Below, piece after piece: positions 18,259-28,717 of a stretch of DNA of 64,000 nucleotides. Source of the DNA: Nakamurella antarctica (GTDB lineage Bacteria; Actinomycetota; Actinomycetes; Mycobacteriales; Nakamurellaceae). A model generated the notes under the pieces. The model searched no databases, was not told the DNA's origin, and saw only the letters and a list, made by a program, of their open reading frames with translations. The stretch lies in contig NZ_CP034170.1 in assembly GCF_003860405.1 (NCBI RefSeq), positions 682,001 to 746,000 on the forward strand, written 5' to 3'. Position 1 is the first letter of the stretch; the number at the start of each line of letters is the position of its first letter. The translations under genes were made by a program, and so were the position numbers.

Positions 18259-18536
18259 GCTCGTGCTCCAGGTTGCGGCGTGCCCGCGGGGTAGATGGCG
18301 GAGAACTCGTAGGTCACGGTGTCGCGAACAGCGTTGAACCAGCGGCGGCAGCCGGCGGAATGGACCCACCGTTCGGCGAAGGGCCCCCGCGTGTTGTCGC
18401 GGTAGAACAGAAACTGCGCCCACTCCTCATCCGTAAGTTCCGCCGAGTTTTCCGGGTAAGCCACATGCGCGGCGCCGCCGTAGTGGAACTCTGTCTCGTC
18501 CCGCGGCCCGCATTCGGGGCAGTCGATGAGCATCAT
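18255..18536 (-). CDS. soxD: sarcosine oxidase delta subunit
   Basis: SoxD is the small zinc-binding subunit of heterotetrameric sarcosine oxidase. The 93-residue protein has the expected ligands: Cys6 and Cys9 in DCPECG, and His59 and Cys63 in WVHSAGC. The FHYGG and EEWAQFLFYRDNTRG motifs are also typical. The gene lies 42 bases downstream of soxB and its stop overlaps the soxA start by four bases, so delta and alpha-gamma are translationally coupled. The start may be either of two adjacent ATGs (18536 or 18533). Confidence 0.93.
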   Translation of the reverse strand: MMLIDCPECGPRDETEFHYGGAAHVAYPENSAELTDEEWAQFLFYRDNTRGPFAERWVHSAGCRRWFNAVRDTVTYEFSAIYPAGTPQPGARA

Positions 18537-18578
18537 GATGTGGGATTCCCCTTTTGCAAGAGCAGTGAAGTGAAGAAA

Positions 18579-19811
18579 CTAATGAGCGACGGCAGCGGCG
18601 CCGTGCTCGTCAACGAGGAGCCCGGTGGTGAACCTGTCCAGGCTGAACGGCTGGGCGAGGGGGTGCACAGACCCAGCAGCAATGGTCGCAGCCAGAACGT
18701 CGCCTATTCCGGGGGTTGCCTTGAAACCGCCGGTGCCCCAACCGCAATTGACGTAGAGGTTTTCGACGGGCGTTTCGCCGACGATGGGGGAGGCGTCGGG
18801 GGTGGTGTCGACGATGCCGCCCCAGGTGCGGAGCACGTGGGCGCGCGCAAAGATGGGGAAAAGTTCGACGGCGGCCGACATTTGACGCTCGATAACGTGG
18901 AAGGCGCCGCGCTGGCCGTAGCCGTTGTAGGAGTCGACCCCGGCGCCCATCACGAGTTCGCCCTTATGGGCCTGCGAGACGTAAACATGCACCGCGTTGG
19001 ACATGACGACGGTGGGATGAACCTGCTCGACAAGTTCAGAAACCAAAGCCTGCAACGGATGCGACTGGATAGGCAGCCGGAAGCCAGCCATTTCCGCCAG
19101 CACCGAGGAATTGCCCGCACCGCACAGCGCCACCACGTCGGCAGTAATAGGACCGAGGTTGGTCTGCACCCCGGTCACTTTGCCGCCCGACTGGTCGATG
19201 CCTTGCACCTGGCACCCTTGAATCAAATCGACACCGGCTGCGTCGGCGGATCTGGCGAAACCCCAAGCCACGTAATCATGTTTGGCGATGCCGGCGCGCG
19301 GCTGATACGAGCCACCCATCACGGGGTAGCGGATGTTATCCGACGTATTAACGATGGGGCATAGCTCGCGAACACCGTCGAGGTCTACCCATTCGGCATC
19401 GACCCCGTTCAGCTTGTTGGCCTCGACGCGTCGCTTGGAGTCGCGGATGTCTTGCAACGAGTGGTCCAGGTTCAACACCCCGCGCTGGGAGAACAGGACC
19501 GGGTAGTCGAGCTCTTCTTCGAGGGTCTCCCACAGTTTCAGCGAGTGCTCGTAGATGCCGGCGGAGGCGTCCCAGAGATAGTTGGACCGAATAATGGTGG
19601 TGTTCCGCGCCATGTTCCCGCCGGCTAGCCAGCCCTTCTCCAGCACCGCAACATCATGAATGCCATAGCGCGTCGCGAGGTAGTGCGCGGTTGCGAGACC
19701 ATGACCGCCGCCGCCGACTATCACTACCCGGTAGTGCTTTTTGGGCGCGGGGTTGCGCCAGAGAAAGTCGGGATGACCCGGTAGATCTGCCCCGGGGGGT
19801 GGTGTCGACAT
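18579..19811 (-). CDS. soxB: sarcosine oxidase beta subunit
   Basis: SoxB carries the FAD site where sarcosine is oxidised. The 410-residue protein begins its Rossmann fold with [18 protein letters not shown], contains the region [12 protein letters not shown] with His178, which by family knowledge corresponds to the covalent FMN attachment site, and ends with [22 protein letters not shown] six bases upstream fixes the start at 19811 rather than an earlier in-frame codon at 19856. It is 62 bases downstream of the dimethylglycine oxidase gene and transcribed with it. Confidence 0.95.
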   Translation of the reverse strand: MSTPPPGADLPGHPDFLWRNPAPKKHYRVVIVGGGGHGLATAHYLATRYGIHDVAVLEKGWLAGGNMARNTTIIRSNYLWDASAGIYEHSLKLWETLEEELDYPVLFSQRGVLNLDHSLQDIRDSKRRVEANKLNGVDAEWVDLDGVRELCPIVNTSDNIRYPVMGGSYQPRAGIAKHDYVAWGFARSADAAGVDLIQGCQVQGIDQSGGKVTGVQTNLGPITADVVALCGAGNSSVLAEMAGFRLPIQSHPLQALVSELVEQVHPTVVMSNAVHVYVSQAHKGELVMGAGVDSYNGYGQRGAFHVIERQMSAAVELFPIFARAHVLRTWGGIVDTTPDASPIVGETPVENLYVNCGWGTGGFKATPGIGDVLAATIAAGSVHPLAQPFSLDRFTTGLLVDEHGAAAVAH

Positions 19812-19873
19812 CACGTACTCCTTCACAGCAGTAATCTTTAGTGCAGGAATTTTCACAGCGGGGAACTGGCGAG

Positions 19874-22360
19874 CTAGCAGCGAATCTTCTTCATCTCCGG
19901 GTCGAAGCCGGGTTCGGCGGTGACCACGGCCGAATAGCGGTGTTCGAAATAGCCTACTTCTACAGCGGTTCCGGGTTCCGTGAGCGCTACTGGTAGCCAG
20001 GCAAGGGCCAGCGAAACGCCGAGGGTGTAGCTGTACGCGGCGCTCGTGACGTACCCGACTGGTTCGCCGGAGCAGTAGACGGGTTCGTTACCCAGGACCA
20101 ACGCGTCGGTGGCCGCTGTGTTCGACGCGTTTTCGAGTGCGAGGAGCACCAACCTGCGGGTGACGTGTTTTGCGCGCTCGATCAGCGCCTCGCGGCCAAT
20201 GAAGTCGCCTTTGTCGAGTTTGACCGCGAACGCCAACCCGGCCTCGTACGGATCGTGTTCGAACGTCATGTCGGTGCCGAAGGACCGGTATCCCTTTTCG
20301 ATCCGCAGCGAGTTGAACGCACCGCGGCCCGCGGCAATAATTCCATGGGGTGCACCGGTTTTCATCAATAAGTCCCAGAGCGCGAGACCTTGGTCGGCGG
20401 TGGTGTAAAGCTCCCAGCCCAGCTCGCCGACGTAGCTCAGGCGCATCGCCGTCACCTCAACGGCGCCGAGGTAGGCCTGCTTGGAGCGGAAGTATGTGAA
20501 ACCGTCATTCGAGAAGTCGGTGCTCGTGAGGGATTGCACCACATCGCGGGCCTTCGGTCCCCAGATTCCGATACAGCACGTGCCAGCGGTGATATCGCGT
20601 ATCTGGATGGGAGAGTTCGCGGGCAGGTGGCGCCGGAGCCAATCAATATCCATCGCGCCGTTCGCGCCGATTTGGTAGAGCTCGGTTTCCAGCCGGGCGA
20701 CAGTAATATCAGACCGGATCCCGCCGTCGGTGTCTAGCATGAGGCAATAAGTCACGCCGCCAACGGTTTTGGCAATATTCGCGGTGACGAGACCTTGCAG
20801 GAAATCGGTAGCACCCGGCCCGCTGACCTCGAGGCGCTTGAGGGCTGTCATGTCGTAGATGGCGACATCGTTGCGAGTAATTGCGGCCTCGGCGGCGACG
20901 GTGGGTGATGAGAACATGGCAGACCACGGGTCGGGATTCGGGACATGCCAACCGGTGTTGCGATCGGACCTAACGAGATCGTCATTGGCGGTATACCACT
21001 GCGGGCGCTCCCAGCCGCTGGCCTCGAGAAACTGCCCACCCAATTCAATCTCGCGCATGTAGAACGGCGAGGTACGCAGCGGCCGCGAATGTTCCATGGG
21101 TTGCAACGGGTGCAAAATGTCGTACACCTCGACAAAGTTCTGGCAGTCCTTTGCCAGTACGTAGGCGGGGGCGAGTTGGTGGCGCTCAAACCGGTTGACG
21201 TCCAAGGCGTGCAGGTCGAAGCTGCTGCAGTGGCCGTCGATGATCCATTCGGCCATCGCTTTACCCACTCCCGCCGAGTGCGTGACCCATACTGCTTCGG
21301 CGACCCAAAACCCTTCCACATCAGGCGACGGCCCGAGGAGCGGCAGGTTGTCCGTCGTGAAGGAGAAGACGCCGTTAATTGCTTCGGCGATCTCGATACC
21401 TTGAGCTTCTATGCGGACGGCGGACGGGATGAGCGCGGCGGTCTCGGCGAGCGGGAACTCGAAATCTTCCTGCGTGAACGGCAGGACACTGGGCATCACT
21501 TCGCCGCCCCAGGGCAGGAGTTCCTCAGCGGTGAGCGGCATCGGACGGTGCCGGTAGGAGCCAATTGCGATGCCCTCGAAGTTCTCGCGGTAGTACAGAT
21601 CCGCGTCTTGATGCCGCAGCACCGGCCGGGTGGCTTCTCGCGTGTGGCCGGTGAGACTGGGCAGCGGCTTCGTCCACGCCAATTGGTGCGCCAAGGGAGT
21701 AAGAGGCAGCGCCATCCCGACCATCTTGGCGATCTTTGGACCCCAGATACCAGCGCAGCACAGCACGATATCGGCAGGTAGGAATCCGGTGCTGGTTTTT
21801 ACTCCCGTCACCTTGCCAGCTTCGACGAGAATGTCGAGTACTTCGCAGTTGTCCTTGATGGTCACGCCGCGACTGCGGGCCCGTTCTACCTGCGCTGCAA
21901 CAGCATTGACGGCTTTTGCGATCCCATCGGTGGGGACGAAGAGGCCGCCGAGCACCATCTCCGGGTTCAGCAGATCCCACATGTGCACAGCCTCTTCGGC
22001 GGATAGCAGGCGCGCATCGGGGATACCCCACGACTGGGCGTAGCCAAATCTGCGGTTCAATTCAGCGAGACGTTCTGGTGTGGTGGCGATCTCAAGCCCG
22101 CCGACGGCGAGGTAACAGGGCTCGTCTTCCCACTGAAGTGCGGTGAACTTCTCGACCGTATACATGGCGAGGTCGCTCATCACCTTCGTTCCATTCGTCT
22201 GGAACACGACTCCGGGGGCATGTGATGTCGAGCCCCCCGCGGCTGGCAAAGTGCCTGCGTCGACAAGCGTCACGTTCGTCCAGCCACGTTCAGAAAGTTC
22301 GTCGGCCGTAGAGGCGCCAACGATCCCGCCACCAATGATGACCACCTGCGGTCCAGCCAT
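19874..22360 (-). CDS. dmg: dimethylglycine oxidase (FAD oxidoreductase plus folate-binding domain)
   Basis: The enzyme oxidises N,N-dimethylglycine to sarcosine and forms 5,10-methylene-tetrahydrofolate. The 828-residue protein closely follows Arthrobacter globiformis dimethylglycine oxidase, as I remember it, in length and motif order. The FAD fold starts [32 protein letters not shown] contains His47, corresponding to the covalent FAD histidine; [10 protein letters not shown] lies in the C-terminal folate domain, along with [15 protein letters not shown] and [20 protein letters not shown] directly upstream supports the ATG at 22360. It is 34 bases after betB. A sarcosine dehydrogenase is a less likely alternative because a full sarcosine oxidase is encoded next door. 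Confidence 0.93.
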   Translation of the reverse strand: MAGPQVVIIGGGIVGASTADELSERGWTNVTLVDAGTLPAAGGSTSHAPGVVFQTNGTKVMSDLAMYTVEKFTALQWEDEPCYLAVGGLEIATTPERLAELNRRFGYAQSWGIPDARLLSAEEAVHMWDLLNPEMVLGGLFVPTDGIAKAVNAVAAQVERARSRGVTIKDNCEVLDILVEAGKVTGVKTSTGFLPADIVLCCAGIWGPKIAKMVGMALPLTPLAHQLAWTKPLPSLTGHTREATRPVLRHQDADLYYRENFEGIAIGSYRHRPMPLTAEELLPWGGEVMPSVLPFTQEDFEFPLAETAALIPSAVRIEAQGIEIAEAINGVFSFTTDNLPLLGPSPDVEGFWVAEAVWVTHSAGVGKAMAEWIIDGHCSSFDLHALDVNRFERHQLAPAYVLAKDCQNFVEVYDILHPLQPMEHSRPLRTSPFYMREIELGGQFLEASGWERPQWYTANDDLVRSDRNTGWHVPNPDPWSAMFSSPTVAAEAAITRNDVAIYDMTALKRLEVSGPGATDFLQGLVTANIAKTVGGVTYCLMLDTDGGIRSDITVARLETELYQIGANGAMDIDWLRRHLPANSPIQIRDITAGTCCIGIWGPKARDVVQSLTSTDFSNDGFTYFRSKQAYLGAVEVTAMRLSYVGELGWELYTTADQGLALWDLLMKTGAPHGIIAAGRGAFNSLRIEKGYRSFGTDMTFEHDPYEAGLAFAVKLDKGDFIGREALIERAKHVTRRLVLLALENASNTAATDALVLGNEPVYCSGEPVGYVTSAAYSYTLGVSLALAWLPVALTEPGTAVEVGYFEHRYSAVVTAEPGFDPEMKKIRC

Positions 22361-22394
22361 GATTCCTCCGGGTTACAACGCGTCTACGAGACAA

Positions 22395-23927
22395 CTAGAT
22401 GGCGTGGTGCGAGTCTGCTTTAACTACGTTCGTCATTGATGTCGGGGAGGGCGGGTTCAGCGGGGCGAACCAGTTCTGTACGGAAGGGGCGATGTTGTGC
22501 CAGATGTGCTTGATTTCGCGGTACTCGGCCAAGCCGGTGGGGCCGAGTTCACGCCCGTTTCCCGACTGGCCGAAGCCACCCCACTCTGCCTGCGGCAAGT
22601 AGGGGTGGTAGTCGTTGATCCAGACGGTGCCATGCCGCAGGGCTTCGGCGACGCGTTGGCCGCGCCCGGCGTCATTCGTCCAGACCGCGCCGGCAAGCCC
22701 GTAGACGGTGTCGTTCGCGATGTGGATGGCCTCAGCCTCGGTGGTGAAAGTCTCCACTGTCAGCACTGGTCCGAAGGATTCGGTCTGAACCACGTCCATT
22801 GCAGTGGTGCAGCCGTCGAGCACTGTTGGCAAGTAGAAGAACCCGCTCTCGAACTCCGCTCCTTCGGGCGCCTTGCCGCCGCAACGCAGGATCGCGCCTT
22901 CGGCAACACCAGCCTGCACGTAGGCGTCGACCTTGGCCCGGTGTGCAGCCGAGATGAGGGTGCCGGTTTCGGCGTCGTTATCGAAGGGGCCGCCAAGCCT
23001 GATGTGCTCGGCGCGGGCGACGACCGCGTCAACGAATGCGTCATGGATTGATTCGTGCACAATAAGCCGTGCGCCAGCGGAGCACACTTGGCCGGAGTGC
23101 AGGAATATCGCGGTAATCGCGAAGTCCACCGCGGTATTAAAATCCGCATCCGGAAAAACAATGTTCGGGTTTTTGCCACCGAGTTCCAGCGCGACCTTCT
23201 TCACGGTGGTTGCTGCGGCAGCCATGATGGCTTTGCCGGTTTCGAGGCCGCCCGTGAATGAGATCAGGTCGACGCCTGGGTGTTCTGTCAGAGTTGCACC
23301 TACGCCGCGACCGGTTCCGGTCACTAGGTTCGCAACCCCGGCGGGCAGGCCCGCCTCTGCGAGGGTATCCATCAGCAGCATGGCCGTTGACGGGGTGAGT
23401 TCGCTCGGTTTCAGGACAAAAGTGTTGCCTGCCAACAATGCTGGTGCAACTTTCCAACTGACCTGGAGGAGCGGATAGTTCCACGGGGTGATGAGCGAGC
23501 ACACGCCGACGGGTGCGACCGTAATGCGGCTGATCGCGTCCGGCCTGCCGGTGTCGACCACTCGGCCCACATCGACGCCTGCACTGGCGGCGTAATACCG
23601 GAAAGAGGCCGCGATGTCGTCCATGTCGTACTCGGCTTCGACGAGACGCTTGCCCGTGTCGAGGGCCTCGGCCCGCGCGTAAATCGCCTTATCGCGTACG
23701 AGGAGGTCGGCCACGCGCGAAAGAAGTGCTCCCCGTTCGCGTTCCGGGGTACGTGGCCACGGCCCGTCGTCGAAGGCTTTGCGCGCTGCTGCAATGGCAG
23801 CCACCCCGTGCTCCGCGGTGGCGTCTGCGACGACGCCTACCAAGGTTCCGTCTGCGGGGCAACGGATCTCGCGGGGTATCGCGCCCACGGCCTCCACCCA
23901 GGATCCGCCGATGTAGACCTTCGACAC
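22395..23927 (-). CDS. betB: betaine aldehyde dehydrogenase
   Basis: The enzyme oxidises betaine aldehyde to glycine betaine with NAD(P)+. Its 510 residues show the aldehyde dehydrogenase set: VCSLITPWNYPL, ISFTGGLETGK, the catalytic Glu in VALELGGKNPNIVF, the catalytic Cys in HSGQVCSAGARL, and ESFGPVLTVETF. The frame is open to 24035, but the GTG at 23927 has AGGAG eight bases upstream and gives the family length. It heads the operon betB - dmg - soxB - soxD - soxAG. A possible operator lies 63-79 bases upstream. Specificity is inferred from context with choline dehydrogenase. Confidence 0.9.
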   Translation of the reverse strand: MSKVYIGGSWVEAVGAIPREIRCPADGTLVGVVADATAEHGVAAIAAARKAFDDGPWPRTPERERGALLSRVADLLVRDKAIYARAEALDTGKRLVEAEYDMDDIAASFRYYAASAGVDVGRVVDTGRPDAISRITVAPVGVCSLITPWNYPLLQVSWKVAPALLAGNTFVLKPSELTPSTAMLLMDTLAEAGLPAGVANLVTGTGRGVGATLTEHPGVDLISFTGGLETGKAIMAAAATTVKKVALELGGKNPNIVFPDADFNTAVDFAITAIFLHSGQVCSAGARLIVHESIHDAFVDAVVARAEHIRLGGPFDNDAETGTLISAAHRAKVDAYVQAGVAEGAILRCGGKAPEGAEFESGFFYLPTVLDGCTTAMDVVQTESFGPVLTVETFTTEAEAIHIANDTVYGLAGAVWTNDAGRGQRVAEALRHGTVWINDYHPYLPQAEWGGFGQSGNGRELGPTGLAEYREIKHIWHNIAPSVQNWFAPLNPPSPTSMTNVVKADSHHAI

Positions 23928-23989
23928 GTCATCTGCTCCTGTTCCAGGTGCACTTGGGCGGCTGCAAGCCGTAGCCAGGAGAAGCATAC

Positions 23990-24006
23990 GTTGCGTATTA
24001 CGCGAC
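23990..24006 (-). promoter_or_regulatory. 17-bp near-perfect palindrome upstream of betB
   Basis: GTTGCGTATTACGCGAC is symmetric at all but one pair around the central T, with the core GCGTA-T-TACGC perfect. It sits in the promoter region of the betB-dmg-sox operon and resembles sites upstream of the ferredoxin operon and of purU. An IclR regulator gene is adjacent, so it is a candidate IclR operator (inference). Confidence 0.5.
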
Positions 24007-24110
24007 GCATGTGCCTCCAGAGCAACAGCATCCAATCCAGATCAGGGAGTGTCAAGGGGTAGGACAGGTTTTTGACGAAGCTGTAGCCAAATGCGCGAGC
24101 CTCTGGCAAG

Positions 24111-24920
24111 TCAGGTGCGGCGGCCCAAGCGGGGCACAGCGAAACCCATGCGGGCTGAAATCTGGCCTGCAGCTTCCACTACCAGGGCCGCGGTTGCGTC
24201 TATACGGTCGGCGGTTAACCGGAAACTGGGTCCAGAAACTGAGAGCGACGCGATTACATCGCCGTCGCCGCCGCGAATGGGCGCGGCAATCGCGGTGAGC
24301 CCTTCCTCGAGCTCATCGATGGCGACCGCGTACCCGCGCTTGGCGACGGTGTCGAGTTTGGACCGAAGGGTCTCGGGGTCCAGAACGGTGTGGCTGGTCA
24401 ACGCTGTGAAGTGTCCGGCGTTGTCGAGAATGGAGTCGATCAGCTCGTCCCGGGCCCGGAGGGATTGGTGGGCCAAGAGCACCTGGCCGTTCGCCGTGGC
24501 GTGCAGCGGGTTTCGGCGCCCCACCCAGTTGTGTATCTGAAGTGCGGATGGCCCGGCCACTTGGTCAAGGTAGAGAGTTTCACTATTTGCAAGAATCACC
24601 AGATTCACGGTTTCGCCGATGCTGTTGGCCAGATCACCTGTCACATATCGACTTTCCCGAACAACATCGAGGCGGCCGCGAGTGGCTCCGGCCAGTCGAA
24701 GGACCCCCACCCCGAGGCGGTACCGACTGTTGTGGGACACCTGTTCTACCAGGCCATGATTTTCGAGCGTGGCCACCAGCCGGAAGGCGGTTGACTTGTG
24801 CACCTTGAGAATCCCGGCCATTTCCGTGACGCCCAACTCCCCGTCGGCAGCGAGCAGCTGCAGGATAGTAAGCGCGCGGTCCACCGACTGTACGGAAGCG
24901 CCGTCGTTGGTGGAGGCCAT
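24111..24920 (-). CDS. IclR-family transcriptional regulator
   Basis: The 269-residue protein has an N-terminal winged helix-turn-helix (VQSVDRALTILQLLAADGEL, then ILKVHKSTAFRLVATLENHG) and a C-terminal effector-binding domain (HATANGQVLLAH, GYAVAIDELEEGLTAIAAPI, ASLSVSGPSFRL). IclR proteins often control nearby catabolic operons and respond to a pathway intermediate. The frame is open to 25094, but the ATG at 24920 aligns with the second IclR protein here (MGND...VQSVDRA). No strong ribosome site precedes it. It lies between betB and purU, divergent from purU, and probably controls the betaine island. The effector is unknown. Confidence 0.9.
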   Translation of the reverse strand: MASTNDGASVQSVDRALTILQLLAADGELGVTEMAGILKVHKSTAFRLVATLENHGLVEQVSHNSRYRLGVGVLRLAGATRGRLDVVRESRYVTGDLANSIGETVNLVILANSETLYLDQVAGPSALQIHNWVGRRNPLHATANGQVLLAHQSLRARDELIDSILDNAGHFTALTSHTVLDPETLRSKLDTVAKRGYAVAIDELEEGLTAIAAPIRGGDGDVIASLSVSGPSFRLTADRIDATAALVVEAAGQISARMGFAVPRLGRRT

Positions 24921-25085
24921 GGAAAATATCGGTGTTTTGGCCAGGGCAAACCCTGCTGGCGCGGGTGAATCACTGTTCGGTGGAGGGGTCGCAGGTGTCG
25001 CGTTCGGACTGTGGGTCCCGGGTGGCATTCGGGCAGCATATCGCCCCTTGACCGATCCGGAAGGAGACGGAATCATCAGACGGAA

Positions 25086-25121
25086 GTTGCGCATTGTGCT
25101 GTTCGTTGCACGGTGTGCACT
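25086..25121 (+). promoter_or_regulatory. two GTTGC-type operator-like sites upstream of purU
   Basis: GTTGCGCATTGTGCTGT at 25086-25102 matches 11 of 17 positions of the palindrome upstream of betB. A second element, GTTGCACGGTGTGCACT at 25105-25121, starts 19 bases later and contains the inverted repeat TGCAC-ggt-GTGCA. Both lie in the divergent region between the IclR gene and purU. They may bind that IclR protein (inference). Confidence 0.4.
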
Positions 25122-25196
25122 GTGGTGTCACGCTGTTTGGACGATCGCAGCGTAGAAAAGTTCGTCACTGCTCCGTCCGAATCTTTTGGAGGTCCC

Positions 25197-26068
25197 ATGT
25201 CCCCCGTCCCGCCGCTGGGCGTGAATACATACTGACGCTGACATGCACGGACGGCCCAGGGCTGGTGCACGCCGTCACCGGGTATCTGATGAAGTTCGGC
25301 GCAAACATCATGGCCAGCCAGCAGTTTGACGACAGGCTGACAGGAAAGTTCTTCATGCGGGTGCATTTCGACGCGATGGGTGCACCCGTCACATTGGAGG
25401 AATTGCGGCACGGCTTCGAGGAAGTATCGCAGGCTCACGCCATGGAGTTCGCGCTCGTCGACGTCGCTACTCCGACTCGGACGTTGATTATGGTTTCCAA
25501 GTTCGGTCACTGCCTCAACGACCTGCTGTTCCGGGCACGCGTTGGCACCTTGAATATCGATATTGCGGGGATTGTTTCCAACCATCAGGACTACGAGTCC
25601 CTTGCCGCATCCTACGAAATCCCGTATCACCACATCCCTGTTACCGCTGATACCAAGCCAGCTGCGGAGGCTGCGCTGCTTGATCTCATCGACACGGAAA
25701 ACGTCGATCTGATTGTGCTCGCTCGGTACATGCAGGTGCTGTCAGGGTCTGCCAGTAGGGCACTTTCCGGCCGCGCCATCAACATTCATCACTCGTTCTT
25801 ACCTTCCTTCAAAGGCGCCAAGCCGTATCACCAAGCGCACGAGCGCGGCGTGAAACTCATTGGTGCCACGGCGCATTACATCAATGACGACTTGGACGAA
25901 GGACCCATCATTGAGCAGGACGTGGTGCGCGTGGACCACTATTTTGATCCCGAGGAGTTGGTTGCCGCGGGCCGGGATGTGGAAACCCAAGTGCTCTCGC
26001 GCGCGGTCAAATGGCATTGCGAGCGCAGGGTCTTTCCCAACGATGGCCGAACTGTGGTCTTTCGCTAG
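25197..26068 (+). CDS. purU: formyltetrahydrofolate deformylase, apparently frameshifted at the 5' end
   Basis: PurU hydrolyses 10-formyl-THF to formate and THF, which recycles folate charged by the demethylating oxidases next door. An N-terminal ACT domain (ILTLTCTDGPGLVHAVTGYL) is followed by the formyltransferase domain with INIHHSFLPSFKGA and HYINDDLDEGPII, holding the Asn, His and Asp of the active site. The only well-placed ribosome site (TTTTGGAGG) precedes the ATG at 25197, but that frame stops after 12 codons. The PurU frame is shifted by one base and has no good start of its own. Adding one C to the run at 25201-25205 restores a protein beginning MSPRPAAGREYILTL. So one base appears lost, by mutation or sequencing error. 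Confidence 0.85.
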
Positions 26069-26155
26069 AACAATCCCGCCGAGCGGTGCCCTATCGCGCA
26101 AACGCCGCGCGTTTTCGGTCAACGTCCCACCGCTGAGCGAAATTTTTGGCCGCCA

Positions 26156-27823
26156 TCAGGCGCCGTGACGGTAGAACGGCTCGTGGGAGGGGGCCAGCGG
26201 TGCGGCGCCGAGGATTATATCGGCCGCCTTCTCCGCGAGCATCATCACGGGAGCGTAGATATTGCCGTTGGTGACGTAGGGCATCACGGAAGCATCAATC
26301 ACCCGCAGGCCAGCCGTCCCATGCACGCGTAGGGACTCTGGGTCCGTGACCGCCATCGGATCCGATTCCGGTCCCATCTTCGCGGTGCACGAAGGGTGCA
26401 GTGCGGTCTCTGCATCCTCAGCCACCCACCTGAGGATCTCTTCGTCAGTTTCCACTCGCGGTCCGGGGGAGGTTTCGCCGCCGTTGAAGGGCGTCATCGC
26501 CGGCTGATTCAAGATGTTGCGCGCAACCCGTATCGACTCGATCCATTCGCGGCGGTCTTGGTCGGTCGACAAGTAGTTGAAGCGCAGCGCCGGGTGCACG
26601 CGCGGGTCCTGTGACGTGATCTTGAGGCTGCCACGCGCATCGGAATACATCGGCCCCACGTGGACCTGATAGCCGTGGCCGGTCCGCTTCACCTCCTGGC
26701 TGACGCTGCCGTCATAGCGGACGGCGATAGGTAGGAAGTGGAACATCAGGTTGGGGTAGGCGACATCATCATTGGAGCGGACGAAACCACCGCCCTCAAA
26801 ATGGTTGGTGGAAGCGGGGCCCTTGCGCTGCAGGATCCATTTCAGACCGACGAACGGTTGCCGCCACTTCGCCAGATAGGGCTGCATGGTGACGGGCTGG
26901 GTGCACGCGTACTGGATGTACACCTCCAGGTGGTCCTGCAGGTTCTCGCCGACGCCGGGCAGGTCGACCACCGAGGTGATCCCCAGCGCCGAGAGTTCAG
27001 CGGCATTACCGATTCCCGAAAGTTGCAGCAGCTGCGGGGAATTGATCGCACCCCCGCACAAAATTACCTCGGCGGCCCTGACGACATGGTTTTTACCGTT
27101 GCGGTGGTACTCCACTCCCGTCGCTGTGGTGCCCTGGAAGACCACTCGGTTGGCCCGCGCGCGCGTGAGGACGGTCAGATTCTTGCGACGCATCACTGGG
27201 CGCAAATAGGCGCGTGAGGCCGAAAGTCGTTGCCCTCGATACACATTGCGATCGAAAGCGGCGAAACCCTCCTGTCGAAACCCGTTGACGTCGTCTGTGA
27301 GGGGGTAGCCGGCCTGCTGCGCGGCAGCAAAGAAGGCGCCGAACAGTGGGTTGGTGGCGGGACCGCGTTCCATGATGAGTGGCCCGGACTTGCCGCGGAA
27401 CTGATCGTCCGGGGCGGCGGCCAAGCAGTTCTCCATCCGACGGAAATACGGCAAACAATGAGCGAAATCCCAGTTCTCCATACCCTTTTCAGCGCCCCAG
27501 CGCTCGTAGTCAAGCGGGTTGCCACGTTGAAAGATCATGCCGTTAATCGATGATGAACCACCGAGCACCTTGCCGCGGGCGTGCGCTATCCGCCTATTGT
27601 TCAGGTTCGCCTCTGGTTCGGATTTATAACGCCAGTCGTACAGCGGGTTGCCGCTGGGGAATGTCAACGCCGCCGGCATTTGGATGAAAAGGTCCCAGGG
27701 ATAGTCGCTGCGGCCAGCCTCCAACACCAGCACCGAGGTTTCAGGGTTGGCGGAAAGCCGATTGGCCAGCACGCTTCCGGCGCTGCCTCCGCCCACGATG
27801 ACGTAGTCGTAGCTGTTCTTCAT
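26156..27823 (-). CDS. betA: choline dehydrogenase (GMC oxidoreductase)
   Basis: BetA oxidises choline to betaine aldehyde using FAD. The 555-residue protein starts with [19 protein letters not shown], contains [19 protein letters not shown], the GMC signature [16 protein letters not shown], the catalytic His in [11 protein letters not shown], and the conserved Asn in [12 protein letters not shown]. These fit BetA more than general GMC alcohol oxidases. GGGGAG precedes the ATG at 27823. The gene is divergent from the second IclR gene and convergent with purU. Confidence 0.92.
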   Translation of the reverse strand: MKNSYDYVIVGGGSAGSVLANRLSANPETSVLVLEAGRSDYPWDLFIQMPAALTFPSGNPLYDWRYKSEPEANLNNRRIAHARGKVLGGSSSINGMIFQRGNPLDYERWGAEKGMENWDFAHCLPYFRRMENCLAAAPDDQFRGKSGPLIMERGPATNPLFGAFFAAAQQAGYPLTDDVNGFRQEGFAAFDRNVYRGQRLSASRAYLRPVMRRKNLTVLTRARANRVVFQGTTATGVEYHRNGKNHVVRAAEVILCGGAINSPQLLQLSGIGNAAELSALGITSVVDLPGVGENLQDHLEVYIQYACTQPVTMQPYLAKWRQPFVGLKWILQRKGPASTNHFEGGGFVRSNDDVAYPNLMFHFLPIAVRYDGSVSQEVKRTGHGYQVHVGPMYSDARGSLKITSQDPRVHPALRFNYLSTDQDRREWIESIRVARNILNQPAMTPFNGGETSPGPRVETDEEILRWVAEDAETALHPSCTAKMGPESDPMAVTDPESLRVHGTAGLRVIDASVMPYVTNGNIYAPVMMLAEKAADIILGAAPLAPSHEPFYRHGA

Positions 27824-27877
27824 CGACGCACTCCCCAGGGTGAACGAGCGGGAAAACTTCTGGCTAACTTTGCACCG

Positions 27878-27894
27878 GGCAACCTGGTGTTGCC
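27878..27894. promoter_or_regulatory. perfect 17-bp inverted repeat between betA and an IclR gene
   Basis: GGCAACCTGGTGTTGCC consists of GGCAAC and GTTGCC separated by five bases. It lies between the divergent betA (start 27823) and the second IclR gene (start 27931), where an autoregulatory IclR site would be expected. It is a candidate operator for both genes; binding is inferred. Confidence 0.5.
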
Positions 27895-27930
27895 GGTCGG
27901 CGCACAGAGGTGATCGCCTATCGTTGCGCT

Positions 27931-28701
27931 ATGGGCAACGACAGCAGCGCGGGTGGTGTGCAGTCTGTAGACCGGGCGATCACCACTTTGGAGATTTTGG
28001 CGCGTGACGGCGAGGCCGGGGTGGGCGAGGTCGCTGCGATCCTGGGTGTGCATAAGTCCACAGCCTCCAGGCTTCTCGGCGCTCTCGAGGCTCGTGGCTT
28101 GGTCGAGCAAGCCGGTGACCGGGGCAGATACACGCTCGGATTTGGCCTGCTGCGCCTGGCTGGCGCCATTCCGGGGCAGCTCGACCTGACCAAGCAGGGC
28201 TCCGCTATTTGTGCCGAACTTGCCGAACAGGCCGGCGAAACGGTCAATCTGGCTGTGCTGCAGGGCAGCCAGGTGGTCAACGTGCACCAGGTGCACGGGC
28301 AGTCCACCATTACCGTCAACAATTGGGTCGGCCGACCTACGCCCCTGCATGCAACCTCGTCGGGTAAGGCGCTGCTCGCCGAACTGAGCCACCGCGCGCG
28401 GGCCGCACTTCTGGGCCCCGAACTTCAGGCCTATACGCCAGCTACCCTGACTGATCTTGTTGCCCTGCAACAGGAAATAGACGTCGGGCTGAGTAACGGA
28501 TACGCAGTGACCATCGGCGAGTACGAAGCGGGCCTGAACGCCATTGCCGCGGGAATCCGAAGCTTTGGCGGCGCGATCATAGGGGCGGTTTCGGTGTCCG
28601 GCCCTGCCTATCGACTCGGACCGCAAGAGCTGTCCCAGGTAGCGCCCGCCGTAGTCGCGGCCGCCGCCAAGATCAGCGAGCGAATGGGGTATCTGGGCTG
28701 A
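27931..28701 (+). CDS. IclR-family transcriptional regulator (second)
   Basis: The 256-residue protein has a winged helix-turn-helix (VQSVDRAITTLEILARDGEA, ILGVHKSTASRLLGALEARG) and the IclR effector domain (HATSSGKALLAEL, GYAVTIGEYEAGLNAIAAGI, AVSVSGPAYRL). It is clearly related to the other IclR protein at 24111-24920, so the island carries a pair of paralogous regulators. It is divergent from betA with a perfect palindrome between them. The start may alternatively be a GTG at 27910; the ATG at 27931 aligns better with the paralogue. Its role in choline or betaine sensing is inferred from position. Confidence 0.9.
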   Translation: MGNDSSAGGVQSVDRAITTLEILARDGEAGVGEVAAILGVHKSTASRLLGALEARGLVEQAGDRGRYTLGFGLLRLAGAIPGQLDLTKQGSAICAELAEQAGETVNLAVLQGSQVVNVHQVHGQSTITVNNWVGRPTPLHATSSGKALLAELSHRARAALLGPELQAYTPATLTDLVALQQEIDVGLSNGYAVTIGEYEAGLNAIAAGIRSFGGAIIGAVSVSGPAYRLGPQELSQVAPAVVAAAAKISERMGYLG

Positions 28702-28717
28702 CACGGGGTCCACCGCC

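Noticed and set aside
18273-19364. 363-residue forward open frame
   Set aside because: It covers soxD and soxB on the opposite strand and reads as low-complexity Gly/Asp/Arg sequence.
20945-21781. 278-residue forward open frame
   Set aside because: It is a shadow of the dimethylglycine oxidase gene on the opposite strand.
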